Of a stretch of 64,000 bases of DNA, positions 18,567-26,778 are shown one piece after another; within the stretch, counting starts at the first letter, position 1; the number at the start of each line of letters is the position of its first letter. Origin of the DNA: CAWHJN01 sp963829705 (GTDB lineage Bacteria; Bacteroidota; Rhodothermia; Rhodothermales; BA12); NCBI GenBank assembly GCA_963829705.1, contig CAWHJN010000005.1, positions 1,302,001 to 1,366,000 of the forward strand, read 5' to 3'. The position numbers and the translations under genes are program-made. The notes under the pieces are model-generated. The model made no database searches. It had not been told where the DNA came from and saw only the letters and a program-made list of their open reading frames with translations.

Positions 18567-19091
18567 ATGGCCCAGTTCACCGTTAATCCGAACCGGTTCG
18601 ACCCCTACAAAAACTTCAAATTCCGCGTCAAGTGGGACGGGCGCTATGTGGCGGGCGTCTCCAAAGTGGGCGCGCTCAAACGGACGACTGCGCTGGTCGA
18701 GCACCGCGACGGCGGCGATCCGAGCACGAGCCGCAAGTCGCCCGGGCGCACGCAGTATGAAGCGATCACCCTCGAACGCGGCGTCACGCACGACGAGGAG
18801 TTCGAGAAGTGGGCCAACAAGGTCTGGAATTACGGCTCCGGGCTGGGCGTGGAGGTGTCGCTGGCAGACTTCCGCAAGGACCTCATCATCGAGTTGATGA
18901 ACGAGGCCGGGCAGGTGGCACGCTCCTACAAGGTGTACCGCTGCTGGGTGTCGGAGTACCAGGCGCTGCCCGAACTCGACGCCAACGGGGAGGCCATCGC
19001 CATCGAGATGATCAAACTCGAAAACGAAGGCTGGGAGCGCGATTACGACGTCGCCGAGCCTGCCGAGCCGTCCTTTACCGAGCCCGCCTGA
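18567..19091 (+). CDS. contractile injection system inner tube protein
   Basis: 174 residues, start 18567 (MAQFTVNPNRFDPYKNFKFR). Typical of the T4 gp19-like tail tube family found in Afp1/5, PVC and MAC systems: VKWDGRYVAGVSKVGALKRT, GRTQYEAITLERGVTHDEEF, EKWANKVWNYGSG, KVYRCWVSEYQALPELDANG, AIEMIKLENEGWERD. It stacks as hexamers to form the lumen delivered by the sheath. Only one tube paralogue exists here; Afp has two. Downstream of the sheath gene after a repeat-containing gap, and 1 base before the next gene. Confidence 0.95.
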   Translation: MAQFTVNPNRFDPYKNFKFRVKWDGRYVAGVSKVGALKRTTALVEHRDGGDPSTSRKSPGRTQYEAITLERGVTHDEEFEKWANKVWNYGSGLGVEVSLADFRKDLIIELMNEAGQVARSYKVYRCWVSEYQALPELDANGEAIAIEMIKLENEGWERDYDVAEPAEPSFTEPA

Positions 19092-19092
19092 C

Positions 19093-19795
19093 GTGTACGC
19101 GCTCACCTCCACCGACACGCTGCGCCTCTGGGAGCACGCGCAGACCCACCGCCCGCCCGCCCGCACGCTGGCGCTTGTGGCGGCGGCGTCGCCCGGCGAT
19201 GGCGAGGCCATGCTGCGCGCGCTGCCGGTGGGCGCGTGCCACGCGCGGATCCTGGGCCTGCGCCGCGCGATGCTGGGCGCGACGATGCCGTGCGAGGCGC
19301 GCTGCCCGGTATGCCACGAGAAACTGGAGTTCGACCTGTCGGCGGCAGAGTTGCTCGACAGCGCGTCGGGCAGCGCGGCCACCGTCGAGGTGGACACGCG
19401 AGGGGGTCACGTTTACCTTTCGCCCGCCCACGCTGGGCGACGTGCTCGACGCGCAGCGCCACGACGACCCCGAGGCTTTTCTGTCCAGGCGCTGCCTCAT
19501 CGCGCCCGAGGGGGCCGAGGTATCTGCCGACGCGCTGCGGGAAGCCGAGGCGAAGCTGTCGGAGGCCGACCCGCTCGCGCTCGTCGTGATCGGCCTCACG
19601 TGCCCGGCGTGCGGCGCGGACTGGCAGGAGACGCTGGACGTGGCAGGCTACGTGGCGCATGAAATCGGACAGCAGGCAGAGACGCTGTTGTACGACATCC
19701 ACCGGCTGGCACGCGCCTACGGGTGGACGGAGGCCGACGTGCTCGCCCTCAGTCCGTGGCGGCGGCAGCAGTATCTCGCGTGGGCGGAGGCGTAG
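19093..19795 (+). CDS. gp26-like zinc-ribbon baseplate protein, frameshifted
   Basis: About 233 residues after repair, GTG start at 19093, one base after the tube stop. The N-terminal part (LRLWEHAQTHRPPARTLALV, LPVGACHARILGLRRAMLGA) leads to CPVCHEKLEFDLSAAELLD. The body then continues one frame over as VTFTFRPPTLGDVLDAQR, a second CxxC (LTCPACGADWQETLDVAGYV) and HEIGQQAETLLYDIHRLARA, ending SPWRRQQYLAWAE. Four cysteines in two CxxC pairs suggest a Zn ribbon. This arrangement is common in eCIS loci of Actinobacteria and others, where it is compared with the T4 gp26 baseplate family. One extra base near 19385-19405 causes the shift; the conserved sequence on both sides argues for a sequencing error. 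Confidence 0.75.
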
Positions 19796-19797
19796 CG

Positions 19798-20691
19798 ATG
19801 GGGTTTTTTCGCCAGTTGATCGAGGAGAGCCGCGCTCCGCAGAGTAGCATCCGGCCGCGAAGCGTGTCGCTTTTCGAGGCCGCGCGCCCCGCGGTGGAGG
19901 AGGGGGAGGCCGGTTTCTACGAGGCCGTCGCACCGCGTCCGGGCACGGCCACGCCCGCGCCGCGCGAACCCCAGCGTGCGCCGCTGCAGCCGGAAAAAGC
20001 ACAACTCCCGCGCGCAGAACCGTCATCCAAGACCTTCCGGCCCGAGGCCGCTGCCTCACCTGCCGATGAATCCACCGATGCGCCTGTGCCGATGCCGCGC
20101 CGCGCCGCGCCGCCACCTGCTGCGGAGCAGGTTTTCGAGATAGCGAACGACGTGGTTCCCGCGCCGCCCTCCACACCCGATCATGCGCCGCGCGTGCCAC
20201 CTGTGGAATCGGCACCCGAACCCATGGAGCGCCGTGCTGACCCCGCGCCGCCCATGCCTCGCGTCGGCGCCCGCCCACCATCGCCCGCAGCGTCCCCGTC
20301 AGCGTCCGCACCGCCCTCCGCTTCATCTGCCGCTGCACCGTTACCCCCAAGCTCCGCGCTGCCGAAAATCGAGCAGGCAGAAGCAGGGCCGCGAGCTCCC
20401 GCGCCGTGGCAGGTGTCCGCACCGCCCCCTGTGTCGGCGCGCGAAGCCGAGCAGGTGCCGCCTGCTCCAAAACCGGCTGTACGTGCGCCGCTGACGGTGC
20501 TGCCTAGCCGAGTTGCTTCGGTGCGCGGGGTGCAGGAAGCGCCGCCCGCGCCCATAGCCCCCACCATCGACATCCACATCGGACGCATCGATGTGCGGGC
20601 GGTGGAGGCAAAACCTGCTGCACCGGTGCCGCAGAAATCTGCGCCGCCGATGTCGTTGAAGGCGTTTCTGAAAAACGGAGGCCGCGCATGA
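19798..20691 (+). CDS. proline-rich eCIS protein with IGRIDVRA motif
   Basis: 297 residues. The N-terminus (MGFFRQLIEESRAPQSSIRP) is short and ordered, the middle ~220 residues are Ala/Pro/Ser-rich and surely disordered, and the end has two ordered motifs: IDIHIGRIDVRAVEAK and SLKAFLKNGG. From memory, a similar short I-x-V-x-IGR-I/V-E/D-VRA motif occurs in otherwise disordered proteins of other eCIS loci; I cannot check this. Function unknown: a linker or adaptor between tube end and cap, or a tape-measure substitute, are possibilities. Its ATG is 2 bases after the previous stop, and its stop overlaps the next start (ATGA at 20688). Confidence 0.6.
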   Translation: MGFFRQLIEESRAPQSSIRPRSVSLFEAARPAVEEGEAGFYEAVAPRPGTATPAPREPQRAPLQPEKAQLPRAEPSSKTFRPEAAASPADESTDAPVPMPRRAAPPPAAEQVFEIANDVVPAPPSTPDHAPRVPPVESAPEPMERRADPAPPMPRVGARPPSPAASPSASAPPSASSAAAPLPPSSALPKIEQAEAGPRAPAPWQVSAPPPVSAREAEQVPPAPKPAVRAPLTVLPSRVASVRGVQEAPPAPIAPTIDIHIGRIDVRAVEAKPAAPVPQKSAPPMSLKAFLKNGGRA

Positions 20692-21965
20692 GCAACGCCC
20701 TCGCCCTCGCTGCCGTCACGGCGGTCATCAAAGACCTGCTCGACAACGCCCTCGTGGACGCCTCGATCAACTCGGCGGTGGGTTCGGCAGTGGCGGTGAC
20801 GGCGCTGCCGCCCGATCTCGTGGACGTGAGCGGCGCAAACGGCCCCCAACTCAATGTTTACCTCTACCGCGTCGCCCCCAACCAGGGGTGGCGCAACCTG
20901 GCGATGCCGTCGCGCGCGGGCGACGGCACGCGGCTGACGAACGCGCCGCTCGCCCTCGATCTGTATTATCTCATCAGTGCCTACGGCACGCAGGATTACG
21001 AGGCTGAGATTCTGCTGGGCTACGCGATGCAGCAACTCCATGAGCGTCCCGTGCTCACGCCGTCCGCCATTCGAGCCGCGCTCGCCGCGCCGTCGGTCGT
21101 CAACGGGTCGATCCTGCCGCCCGCGTTGAGTGCGCTCGCCGCCGCCGACCTCGCCGAGCAGGTCGAGACCATCAAGATCACGCCCGAGACGCTGGGCATC
21201 GAGGAAGTGTCGAAGCTGTGGTCGGCGTTCCAGGCCAACCACCGACCCTCGGCGGCCTACCGCGCCTCTGTCGTGCTCATCGAAAGCCATCAGCCGGTGC
21301 GCGCGCCGCTACCCGTGTTGACGATTGGTGCGAGCGACCGCGGCCCGACCGTCGGCGCCAGCCTCATTCCGCCGTTCCCTACGCTGGAAGCCATCGAGTA
21401 CCCGGACGCCAAGCCGAGCGCGTACCTGGGGGAGAGCGTCGCGTTCACTGGCCACCACCTCGATGGCGACGCCGCGACGCCTTACACCGTCGAACTCGCA
21501 CACGCGGACCTGGCTGCACCCATCGCGCTCACGCCCGCGAGTGTGGGTGAGGGCCGCGTCACCGCCGTCCTCGGCATGGCCGCCAACGCCGCGCCCGCGG
21601 GCGTCTACGGCGCGACCCTTCGCCTCGTACGCGACGGCTCGCCGCGCAGCACCAACACGCTGCCGCTCGTGCTCGCCCCGCGCATCGACAGTATCGGCGC
21701 GAGCGTGGCGGGGGCGACGACGACGTTCACCGTGCAGGTGACGCCCCAGGTGCGGCCCGCGCAGCGCGCCGCGCTCGTCGTGGGCACGCGGGAGGTCCCC
21801 GCCCAGCCGCACCCCGCGCAGACGGGCACGCTGACGTTCGAGATGGACGGGCTGGCCGCGGGCACCTACGCCGTGCGCCTGCGCGTGGACGGCATCGACA
21901 GCGTGCTCATCGACCGCACGACGACTCCGCCGACGTTTCTAGCTTCCCAGCAGGTGACGGTATGA
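20688..21965 (+). CDS. Pvc16/Afp16-like tube-terminator (cap) protein, DUF4255
   Basis: 425 residues. Residues ~1-200 match the DUF4255/Pvc16 N-terminal family: ALAAVTAVIKDLLDNALVDA, NGPQLNVYLYRVAPNQGWRN, PLALDLYYLISAYGTQDYEA, EILLGYAMQQLHERPVL, VETIKITPETLGIEEVSKLW and PSAAYRASVVLIESHQPV. The second half is two Ig-like/IPT-like beta domains (AYLGESVAFTGHHLDGD ... AGTYAVRLRVDGID). In Afp/PVC the protein caps the distal end of tube and sheath and sets their final length. Overlaps the preceding gene by ATGA and the following gene by 4 bases, so it is translationally coupled. Confidence 0.9.
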   Translation: MSNALALAAVTAVIKDLLDNALVDASINSAVGSAVAVTALPPDLVDVSGANGPQLNVYLYRVAPNQGWRNLAMPSRAGDGTRLTNAPLALDLYYLISAYGTQDYEAEILLGYAMQQLHERPVLTPSAIRAALAAPSVVNGSILPPALSALAAADLAEQVETIKITPETLGIEEVSKLWSAFQANHRPSAAYRASVVLIESHQPVRAPLPVLTIGASDRGPTVGASLIPPFPTLEAIEYPDAKPSAYLGESVAFTGHHLDGDAATPYTVELAHADLAAPIALTPASVGEGRVTAVLGMAANAAPAGVYGATLRLVRDGSPRSTNTLPLVLAPRIDSIGASVAGATTTFTVQVTPQVRPAQRAALVVGTREVPAQPHPAQTGTLTFEMDGLAAGTYAVRLRVDGIDSVLIDRTTTPPTFLASQQVTV

Positions 21966-23942
21966 CGGCGATTGCTTCCACCTGGACCGACGCCAACCAG
22001 CGATTCCTTACGGCGCACCTGGCGCGCGTGCGCGGCTACGTAGAGCACCGCACGGACGACACGAGGATGCCTGCGTGGGATGACGCGCTTGCGCCGCCCG
22101 CGCTCGTGCAGGTGCAGACGGCTTTCGGCCTGAGCGACTTCGAGCGCGACGTACTCTTGTTGTGTGCAGGCCTTGACCTCGACACGCTCCTCGCCGATAC
22201 GTGCCGCCCCACGCCCGACGCCGCGCCCCGCGTGACGTTCGGCTTGGCGCTGGCTGTGCTGCCCGGCGCGTACTGGAGCGCTCTCTCGCCCGGTGCGCCG
22301 CTGCGCTACTGGCGTTTCGTGCAGGTGGAAAGCAGTGCCTCCGTGGCCAACGCCGCGCTGCACATCGACGAGCGGATGCTGCATTTCCTCGCGGGCGTGC
22401 AGCACGTCGATGAGCACCTCGAAGGCTTCGTCGCGCCCGTGGCGACGGGTGGGGCACTGTCGCCTTCGCACGAAAACGTCGCCGGGGCCATCGTGCGGGC
22501 ATGGCAGCAGGCGGAGGGCGCGGAGGCGCTGCCCGTCGTTGCGCTCGCCGGAGCCGACCATGCCGCCAAACCTTCCATTGCCGCGCGCGTCTGCCAGCAG
22601 TTCGGGATGCGCCTTTTCAGACTGGAAGCCGACGCGCTGCCTGCGCCCCCCGACGCCGCCGACGTGCTGCGGCGGCTGTGGACCCGCGAGGCCGTGTTGA
22701 GCCGCGCCGCGCTCTTCGTCGAGGCCGACGATGTGGACGATCCCGTGCTGCTGCGACGTCTCGGGCGGTTCGTGGACGGGGTGGGCAGTCCCGTGTTCGT
22801 GGCCCGCTCACAGGCGCAGGCCTCCGGCTTCCGCCCGACACTGACGTTCACCGCCGACCGCCCGCCGCGCCCGGAGCAGAAGACGACATGGGAAACGCTG
22901 CTCGGCGAGACGGGCCGCCGTCTCAACGGTCACCTCGATACGCTCACGGCTCAGTTCAGCCTCGAAGTGCCTGCCATCAAGGCGGCGGTGCTCCAGGTGC
23001 GGACCGCCGCCGACGAGGGCCGCGACGTGGCCGACGCGCTGTGGGAGGCGTGCCGCGTGCAGAGCCGCCACAGCCTCAGCGGGCTGGCGAATCGCATCGA
23101 GCCGAAGGCGTCGTGGGACGACCTCGTGCTGCCCGAGCTGCAACATCATCTCCTGCGCGATCTCGTCGTCCACGTCCGGCAGCAGGTCACCGTGTACGAA
23201 ACGTGGGGTTTCGCGAGGTCGTCGTCACGCGGACTGGGCGTGGCGGCGCTGTTCGCCGGGCCGAGTGGAACGGGCAAGACACTCGCCGCCGAGGTCGTCG
23301 CGCACGCGCTGCGTTTGGATCTGCTGCACGTGGACCTGAGCCGCGTCGTGAGCAAGTACATCGGCGAGACGGAGAAGAACCTCGGGCGCGTCTTCGACGA
23401 GGCCGAGCGCGGCGGGGCCGTGTTGCTGTTCGACGAGGCCGACGCGCTCTTCGGCAAGCGCAGCGAGGTCAAGGATAGCCACGACCGCTACGCTAACCTC
23501 GAGGTGAGCTACCTCTTGCAACGCATCGAAGCCTTCCGTGGGCTGGCGATCCTGACCACGAACCTCAAAAAAGCCCTCGACGACGCCTTCCAGCGCCGTC
23601 TGCGCTTCGTCATCCCGTTTCCCTACCCCGATGCCGCCGCCCGCGCCGACCTCTGGCGCAAGACGATCCCCGCCGAAGCGCCGACCGAAAACCTCGACAT
23701 CGAAAAGCTCGCCCGCCTCAACGCCAGCGGCGGCACCATCCGCACGATTGCCCTTCACGCCGCGTTCCTCGCCGCCGACGCAGGCACGCCGCTTGACGAT
23801 GCCGCACCTGCTCGCCGCCACGCGCCGCGTCTACGCCAAGCTCGAACAGCCCCTCACCGAAGGCGAAATCCGGGGGTGGGAAGTGCCGGGTGACGAGTTG
23901 CGAATCACCCGTGACAAACAATCCATGACAAACGACCGATGA
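21962..23942 (+). CDS. AAA+ ATPase of the injection system (Afp15-like), 3' frameshift
   Basis: About 659 residues after repair. The N-terminal ~400 residues are a helical eCIS-specific region with a degenerate ATPase-like part (FGLSDFERDVLLLCAGLDLD). The C-terminal AAA+ domain has Walker A GPSGTGKT (~residue 433), YIGETEKNLGRVFDEAE, Walker B AVLLFDEADALFGKR, LTTNLKKALDDAFQRRLRFV (sensor 1 and arginine finger). The end GTIRTIALHAAFLAADAGTP continues one frame over as TMPHLLAATRRVYAKLEQPL. One extra base near 23793 accounts for it. Afp15-type ATPases are needed for assembly or maturation of the particle and are a diagnostic eCIS gene absent from phages. Start overlaps the cap gene; stop overlaps the next start. 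Confidence 0.92.
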
Positions 23943-24208
23943 CGAACGACTCCACGCCCAACGTTCGCCTGCACATCGACGGCATCGTGCTCCACGGCTT
24001 CGAGCGGGTGGACCGGACGCGGGTGCGCGCGGCACTCGAAGGCGAACTGTCGCGGTTGTTCAGCGACGAGGGGGGGAGCGCAGGTCTCGGTCGTTTGCGC
24101 TCGACGCCCCGCCTCGACACCGCCCCGCTGCGTGCCGCGCCCGACGCAACGCCCGAAACCCTCGGTCTTCAACTTGCCCAGACGATTTACGGAGGATTGA
24201 CCCGATGA
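23939..24208 (+). CDS. small eCIS-associated protein of unknown function
   Basis: 89 residues, start overlapping the ATPase stop (ATGA) and stop overlapping the candidate cargo start (ATGA at 24205). Sequence features: VRLHIDGIVLHGFERVDRTR at the start, a helix RVRAALEGELSRLFSDEGG, and TLGLQLAQTIYGGLTR at the end. The pattern (beta strand, long amphipathic helix, then L-x-x-Q-I/L-A-x-x-I-Y-x-x-L) is, from memory, a recurrent small gene just before DUF4157-type or cargo genes in eCIS loci; I cannot check this. Its tight coupling to the cargo gene suggests a loading adaptor or chaperone, which is inference. Confidence 0.6.
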   Translation: MTNDSTPNVRLHIDGIVLHGFERVDRTRVRAALEGELSRLFSDEGGSAGLGRLRSTPRLDTAPLRAAPDATPETLGLQLAQTIYGGLTR

Positions 24209-25293
24209 AAACGCACGCTTTGGCTCGCACCACATCTTCCACGCCTCAGGCAAACGGAGGCCCGCATCGGGCGCCTCGGCGTGCCGGGTCTACTGCGCCC
24301 TTGAGCCAGGCCACACGGGCGAGTTTTTCCGCTGTGCCCGTGTTCGCGTCCTCAGGAAACGCAGGGCACGACCGGCTGGGCAAAACCGTGGAAGCCGAAA
24401 ACGCCGATCAGACGCTCTTGCCGCCTCTGCTCGGGCCACTGGCACCTCCTGTTTCTCCAACACCAGGTACGCTTACGACATCCTTCCCGGCACACATCCG
24501 CGCCTCTACCACACCTGCCGCCATGACACAGGACCGGATTCCGCCGCGCGTCGATACGCCTGTCGCGGTGACGGTCAACGGCTGGACGCCTCCCATGTTG
24601 GACGCGGAAATCTCGGTGGCGGGCAGCGGCGGTGGAAACGGCAACGCGACGGTGGATGGAGGAGCCGTGGCATCGCTCAACGCATCGGCGACGGTGCAAC
24701 TGCGCGGCACGGTGCAAACCAGTCCCGGAAAAGCAGGCAACCTCCACCTCGTCGCCCGGCACGGCGGAACCGAAATCGCTCGGAGCCCCGGCTTCTCGGT
24801 GGCATCGGTGCTCCAGAACGTCGTCGTCAGCTTCAACTCGCTCGTGACTGGCGCACGACGCGGCTTCGCCGTAGACACCACGTTTTCGTCGGACTCGGGC
24901 GTGATTGGCGACCTTGACGAAGTCGAGTTCTCCGAGCAGGTGCAGTACGATGCGGGTACGGGATCGCTGGCCGGGGGCGGTGCCGGGATGCAGAACTCAG
25001 GCTACCTGCCCGCCACAGCGGGACCGTTCGTCGATACGCACAGCCGCGCCGTGAGCACCCTTACCGGGCCGGGTACGCTCACCGCCGAGCAGACTTTCAT
25101 CTTCAAAGACGCTCGCACGGGAGCCAACGACATTCCCGCACGCGGCTCGGGGTTCCGCATTTCGCGCGTGGTGACCGAGGCTACGCCCGGCTCCATTTTC
25201 ATCACCACGTCCAAAGTCGGTGTGGCGACGACGGCCAACGGCTTCGCCTCTACGGCAGGCAGCGGGTCGGTGTCGCGCACGCAGGCCGTCTGA
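24205..25293 (+). CDS. candidate eCIS cargo with DUF4157-type leader and novel beta-rich C-terminus
   Basis: 362 residues. The first ~60 resemble the leader of eCIS-associated DUF4157 proteins: MKTHALARTTSSTPQANGG, basic and Ala/Ser/Pro-rich, then ASFSAVPVFASS (compare the F-S-R-I-P-V phrase in those proteins) and GHDRLGKTVEAENADQTLLP. The DUF4157 HExxH-bearing core is absent. After a Pro-rich linker (~95-120) comes a beta-rich domain: RIPPRVDTPVAVTVNGWTPP, ATVQLRGTVQTSPGKAGNLH, DTTFSSDSGVIGDLDEVEFS, TDTHSR-like stretch at ~285, LTAEQTFIFKDARTGANDIP, TTSKVGVATTANGF. No enzyme motif is visible. It could be delivered cargo, a lumen plug or an exported surface-binding protein. Coupled to the small gene upstream. 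Confidence 0.55.
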   Translation: MKTHALARTTSSTPQANGGPHRAPRRAGSTAPLSQATRASFSAVPVFASSGNAGHDRLGKTVEAENADQTLLPPLLGPLAPPVSPTPGTLTTSFPAHIRASTTPAAMTQDRIPPRVDTPVAVTVNGWTPPMLDAEISVAGSGGGNGNATVDGGAVASLNASATVQLRGTVQTSPGKAGNLHLVARHGGTEIARSPGFSVASVLQNVVVSFNSLVTGARRGFAVDTTFSSDSGVIGDLDEVEFSEQVQYDAGTGSLAGGGAGMQNSGYLPATAGPFVDTHSRAVSTLTGPGTLTAEQTFIFKDARTGANDIPARGSGFRISRVVTEATPGSIFITTSKVGVATTANGFASTAGSGSVSRTQAV

Positions 25294-25314
25294 CACGCCG
25301 AGTTCTCTACCGAT

Positions 25315-25785
25315 ATGTACCGCATTCCCCGAAACCTCTCCGACCTCCAGCGCCTCGTCGATGGCGTGCCGCGCCCGGCTTTACCTGAGGACGTGCGCGT
25401 GGCAGAGCGATACGACGCCTTCGACGACAAGGGGCCGCTGGTTGATGGACGCCGCTACACGATCCTCACCGCGCGGACGCGCTACGCGGTGGGCGATGAG
25501 GTGCGCGTCGTGCATGTCTACGAAGTGCAGGCCGAGGGCGTCGATATGGACGCGATGGGGCCGAAGCCCGTCTATGGTGAATTCGCCGATGGTACGCGCG
25601 CCACCCCGTCCTCGCCTGCTGGTGGCGTGTATGACGGCCCCTGCGTGCTCAGTCCAGCAGTGGACTTTTTCTTCGATGTGACCACTTACCGGTTCGAGAC
25701 GCCCGGAGAACACACCCTTTACTGGCAGCCCGGCACTATTCGGTCGAACACCGTGCGGCTCACCATCACGCCCGAGGTGCGCTGA
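25315..25785 (+). CDS. hypothetical eCIS-locus protein
   Basis: 156 residues, not recognised. No signal peptide or membrane segment. It begins MYRIPRNLSDLQRLVDGVPR, has RYTILTARTRYAVGDEVRVV and HVYEVQAEG, then a segment around ATPSSPAGGVYDGPCVLSPA (the only Cys), and ends in beta strands (TTYRFETPGEHTLYWQPGTI, NTVRLTITPE) like an Ig-type or carbohydrate-module edge. It lies 21 bases after the candidate cargo and 3 bases before the Afp7-like gene. That position makes it a candidate binding partner, immunity or chaperone protein for the cargo, but nothing in the sequence proves it. Confidence 0.5.
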   Translation: MYRIPRNLSDLQRLVDGVPRPALPEDVRVAERYDAFDDKGPLVDGRRYTILTARTRYAVGDEVRVVHVYEVQAEGVDMDAMGPKPVYGEFADGTRATPSSPAGGVYDGPCVLSPAVDFFFDVTTYRFETPGEHTLYWQPGTIRSNTVRLTITPEVR

Positions 25786-25788
25786 TCA

Positions 25789-26439
25789 ATGTCCGGTTTC
25801 ACCCGCTCACCCCGCGTGCAGAAAGGCGCCATCGTCGGCGTGGACCTCGCCAACCCGCTGGCGAGCATCATCGTGTTTCAGTACAACCCGGACACGCTCA
25901 CGCGTACGCTGACGGCGCAGGGTGCCCCCGAGGGCGGCAGCCCCGGCGAGGCGATGCGCCTCAAGGCACCGCCCAAAGAACAGATCCGCATCACCGTCGA
26001 GATCGACGCGACGGATCAGCTCGAAAAGAGCGACGCGCAGGCCCGAACGATGGGCATCTACCCGCAGCTTTCGGCGCTGGAAATGCTCCTCTATCCGAAG
26101 TCTGCTCTCGTGATCGCCAACGAGGTGCTCAAAGCGATAGGCGTGCTCGAGATCGTGCCGCCCGTCGGTCCGATGATCCTGTTCGCGTGGGGCCTCAAGC
26201 GCGTGCTGCCGGTGAAGATCGCCTCGTTTTCGATCACCGAAGAAGCCTTTGACCCCAACCTCAACCCCATCCGGGCGAGCGTCGAGTTGAGCCTCGATGT
26301 GCTCTCGTACCACGATCTCGGCCTGCTCTCGCCCGGCGGTGCACTCTACATGGCGCACCAGATCACCAAAGAAGTCATGGCCACGCTCAACAGCGTCGGC
26401 ACGCTCGCGGGAAGCGCCAGCGTGTCGTTCTCCATCTAA
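25789..26439 (+). CDS. Afp7-like CIS tube/baseplate protein (CIS_tube domain)
   Basis: 216 residues. The opening VQKGAIVGVDLANPLASIIV, FQYNPDTLTRTLTAQGAPEG matches the characteristic F-Q-Y/F-N-P-x-T-L of Afp7/Pvc7 and T4 gp53-like baseplate proteins. It continues KEQIRITVEIDATDQLEKSD, GIYPQLSALEMLLYPKS and ITEEAFDPNLNPIRASVELS. In Afp/PVC this domain is fused to a LysM-like domain; here the LysM-like part is the separate next gene 8 bases downstream. It forms part of the ring joining tube and hub. Three bases after the previous stop, so operonic. Confidence 0.88.
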   Translation: MSGFTRSPRVQKGAIVGVDLANPLASIIVFQYNPDTLTRTLTAQGAPEGGSPGEAMRLKAPPKEQIRITVEIDATDQLEKSDAQARTMGIYPQLSALEMLLYPKSALVIANEVLKAIGVLEIVPPVGPMILFAWGLKRVLPVKIASFSITEEAFDPNLNPIRASVELSLDVLSYHDLGLLSPGGALYMAHQITKEVMATLNSVGTLAGSASVSFSI

Positions 26440-26447
26440 ACACGCCC

Positions 26448-26735
26448 ATGTTCGATCCGAAAAGCCGCTACGCACCGCTCGCCACGGCCACGCACGTCTT
26501 CCCCGATGGGCGCGAGGTGCGGTTCGTGCGCCGCCGCTTCGTGCCAGCGCCGGGGGGCGAGGTCCTGGCCGAGCATACGGTCGAAGGCGGCGACCGCCTC
26601 GACCGCATCACGGCCCGCTACCTCGGTGACCCCGAGGCCTTCTGGCGGGTCTGCGACGCCAACCTCGTCATCCACCCGCCCCACCTCACCGACGAACTCG
26701 GCGCACGCATCGCCATCACGCTGCCGAGGCTTTGA
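26448..26735 (+). CDS. LysM-like baseplate protein (split Afp7 C-terminal part)
   Basis: 95 residues. ATATHVFPDGREVRFVRRRF, EHTVEGGDRLDRITARYLGD, PEAFWRVCDANLVIHPPHLT and GARIAITLPRL. The phrase VxGGDRLDxIxxRYLGDPxxFWRxxDAN is the T4 gp53/LysM-like pattern of eCIS and phage baseplates, where it acts as a hub connector rather than a peptidoglycan binder. Encoded 8 bases after the CIS_tube gene and 43 bases before the hub gene. Recognition is by motif and neighbourhood. Confidence 0.85.
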   Translation: MFDPKSRYAPLATATHVFPDGREVRFVRRRFVPAPGGEVLAEHTVEGGDRLDRITARYLGDPEAFWRVCDANLVIHPPHLTDELGARIAITLPRL

Positions 26736-26778
26736 AGGTTGACTTGCTACCAGACTCTATAACCATCTAACCCATCCC

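Noticed and set aside
23780..23800. Programmed frameshift in the AAA+ gene
   Set aside because: No slippery heptamer or downstream structure evident, and nine other genes show similar one-base shifts, so an indel error is simpler.
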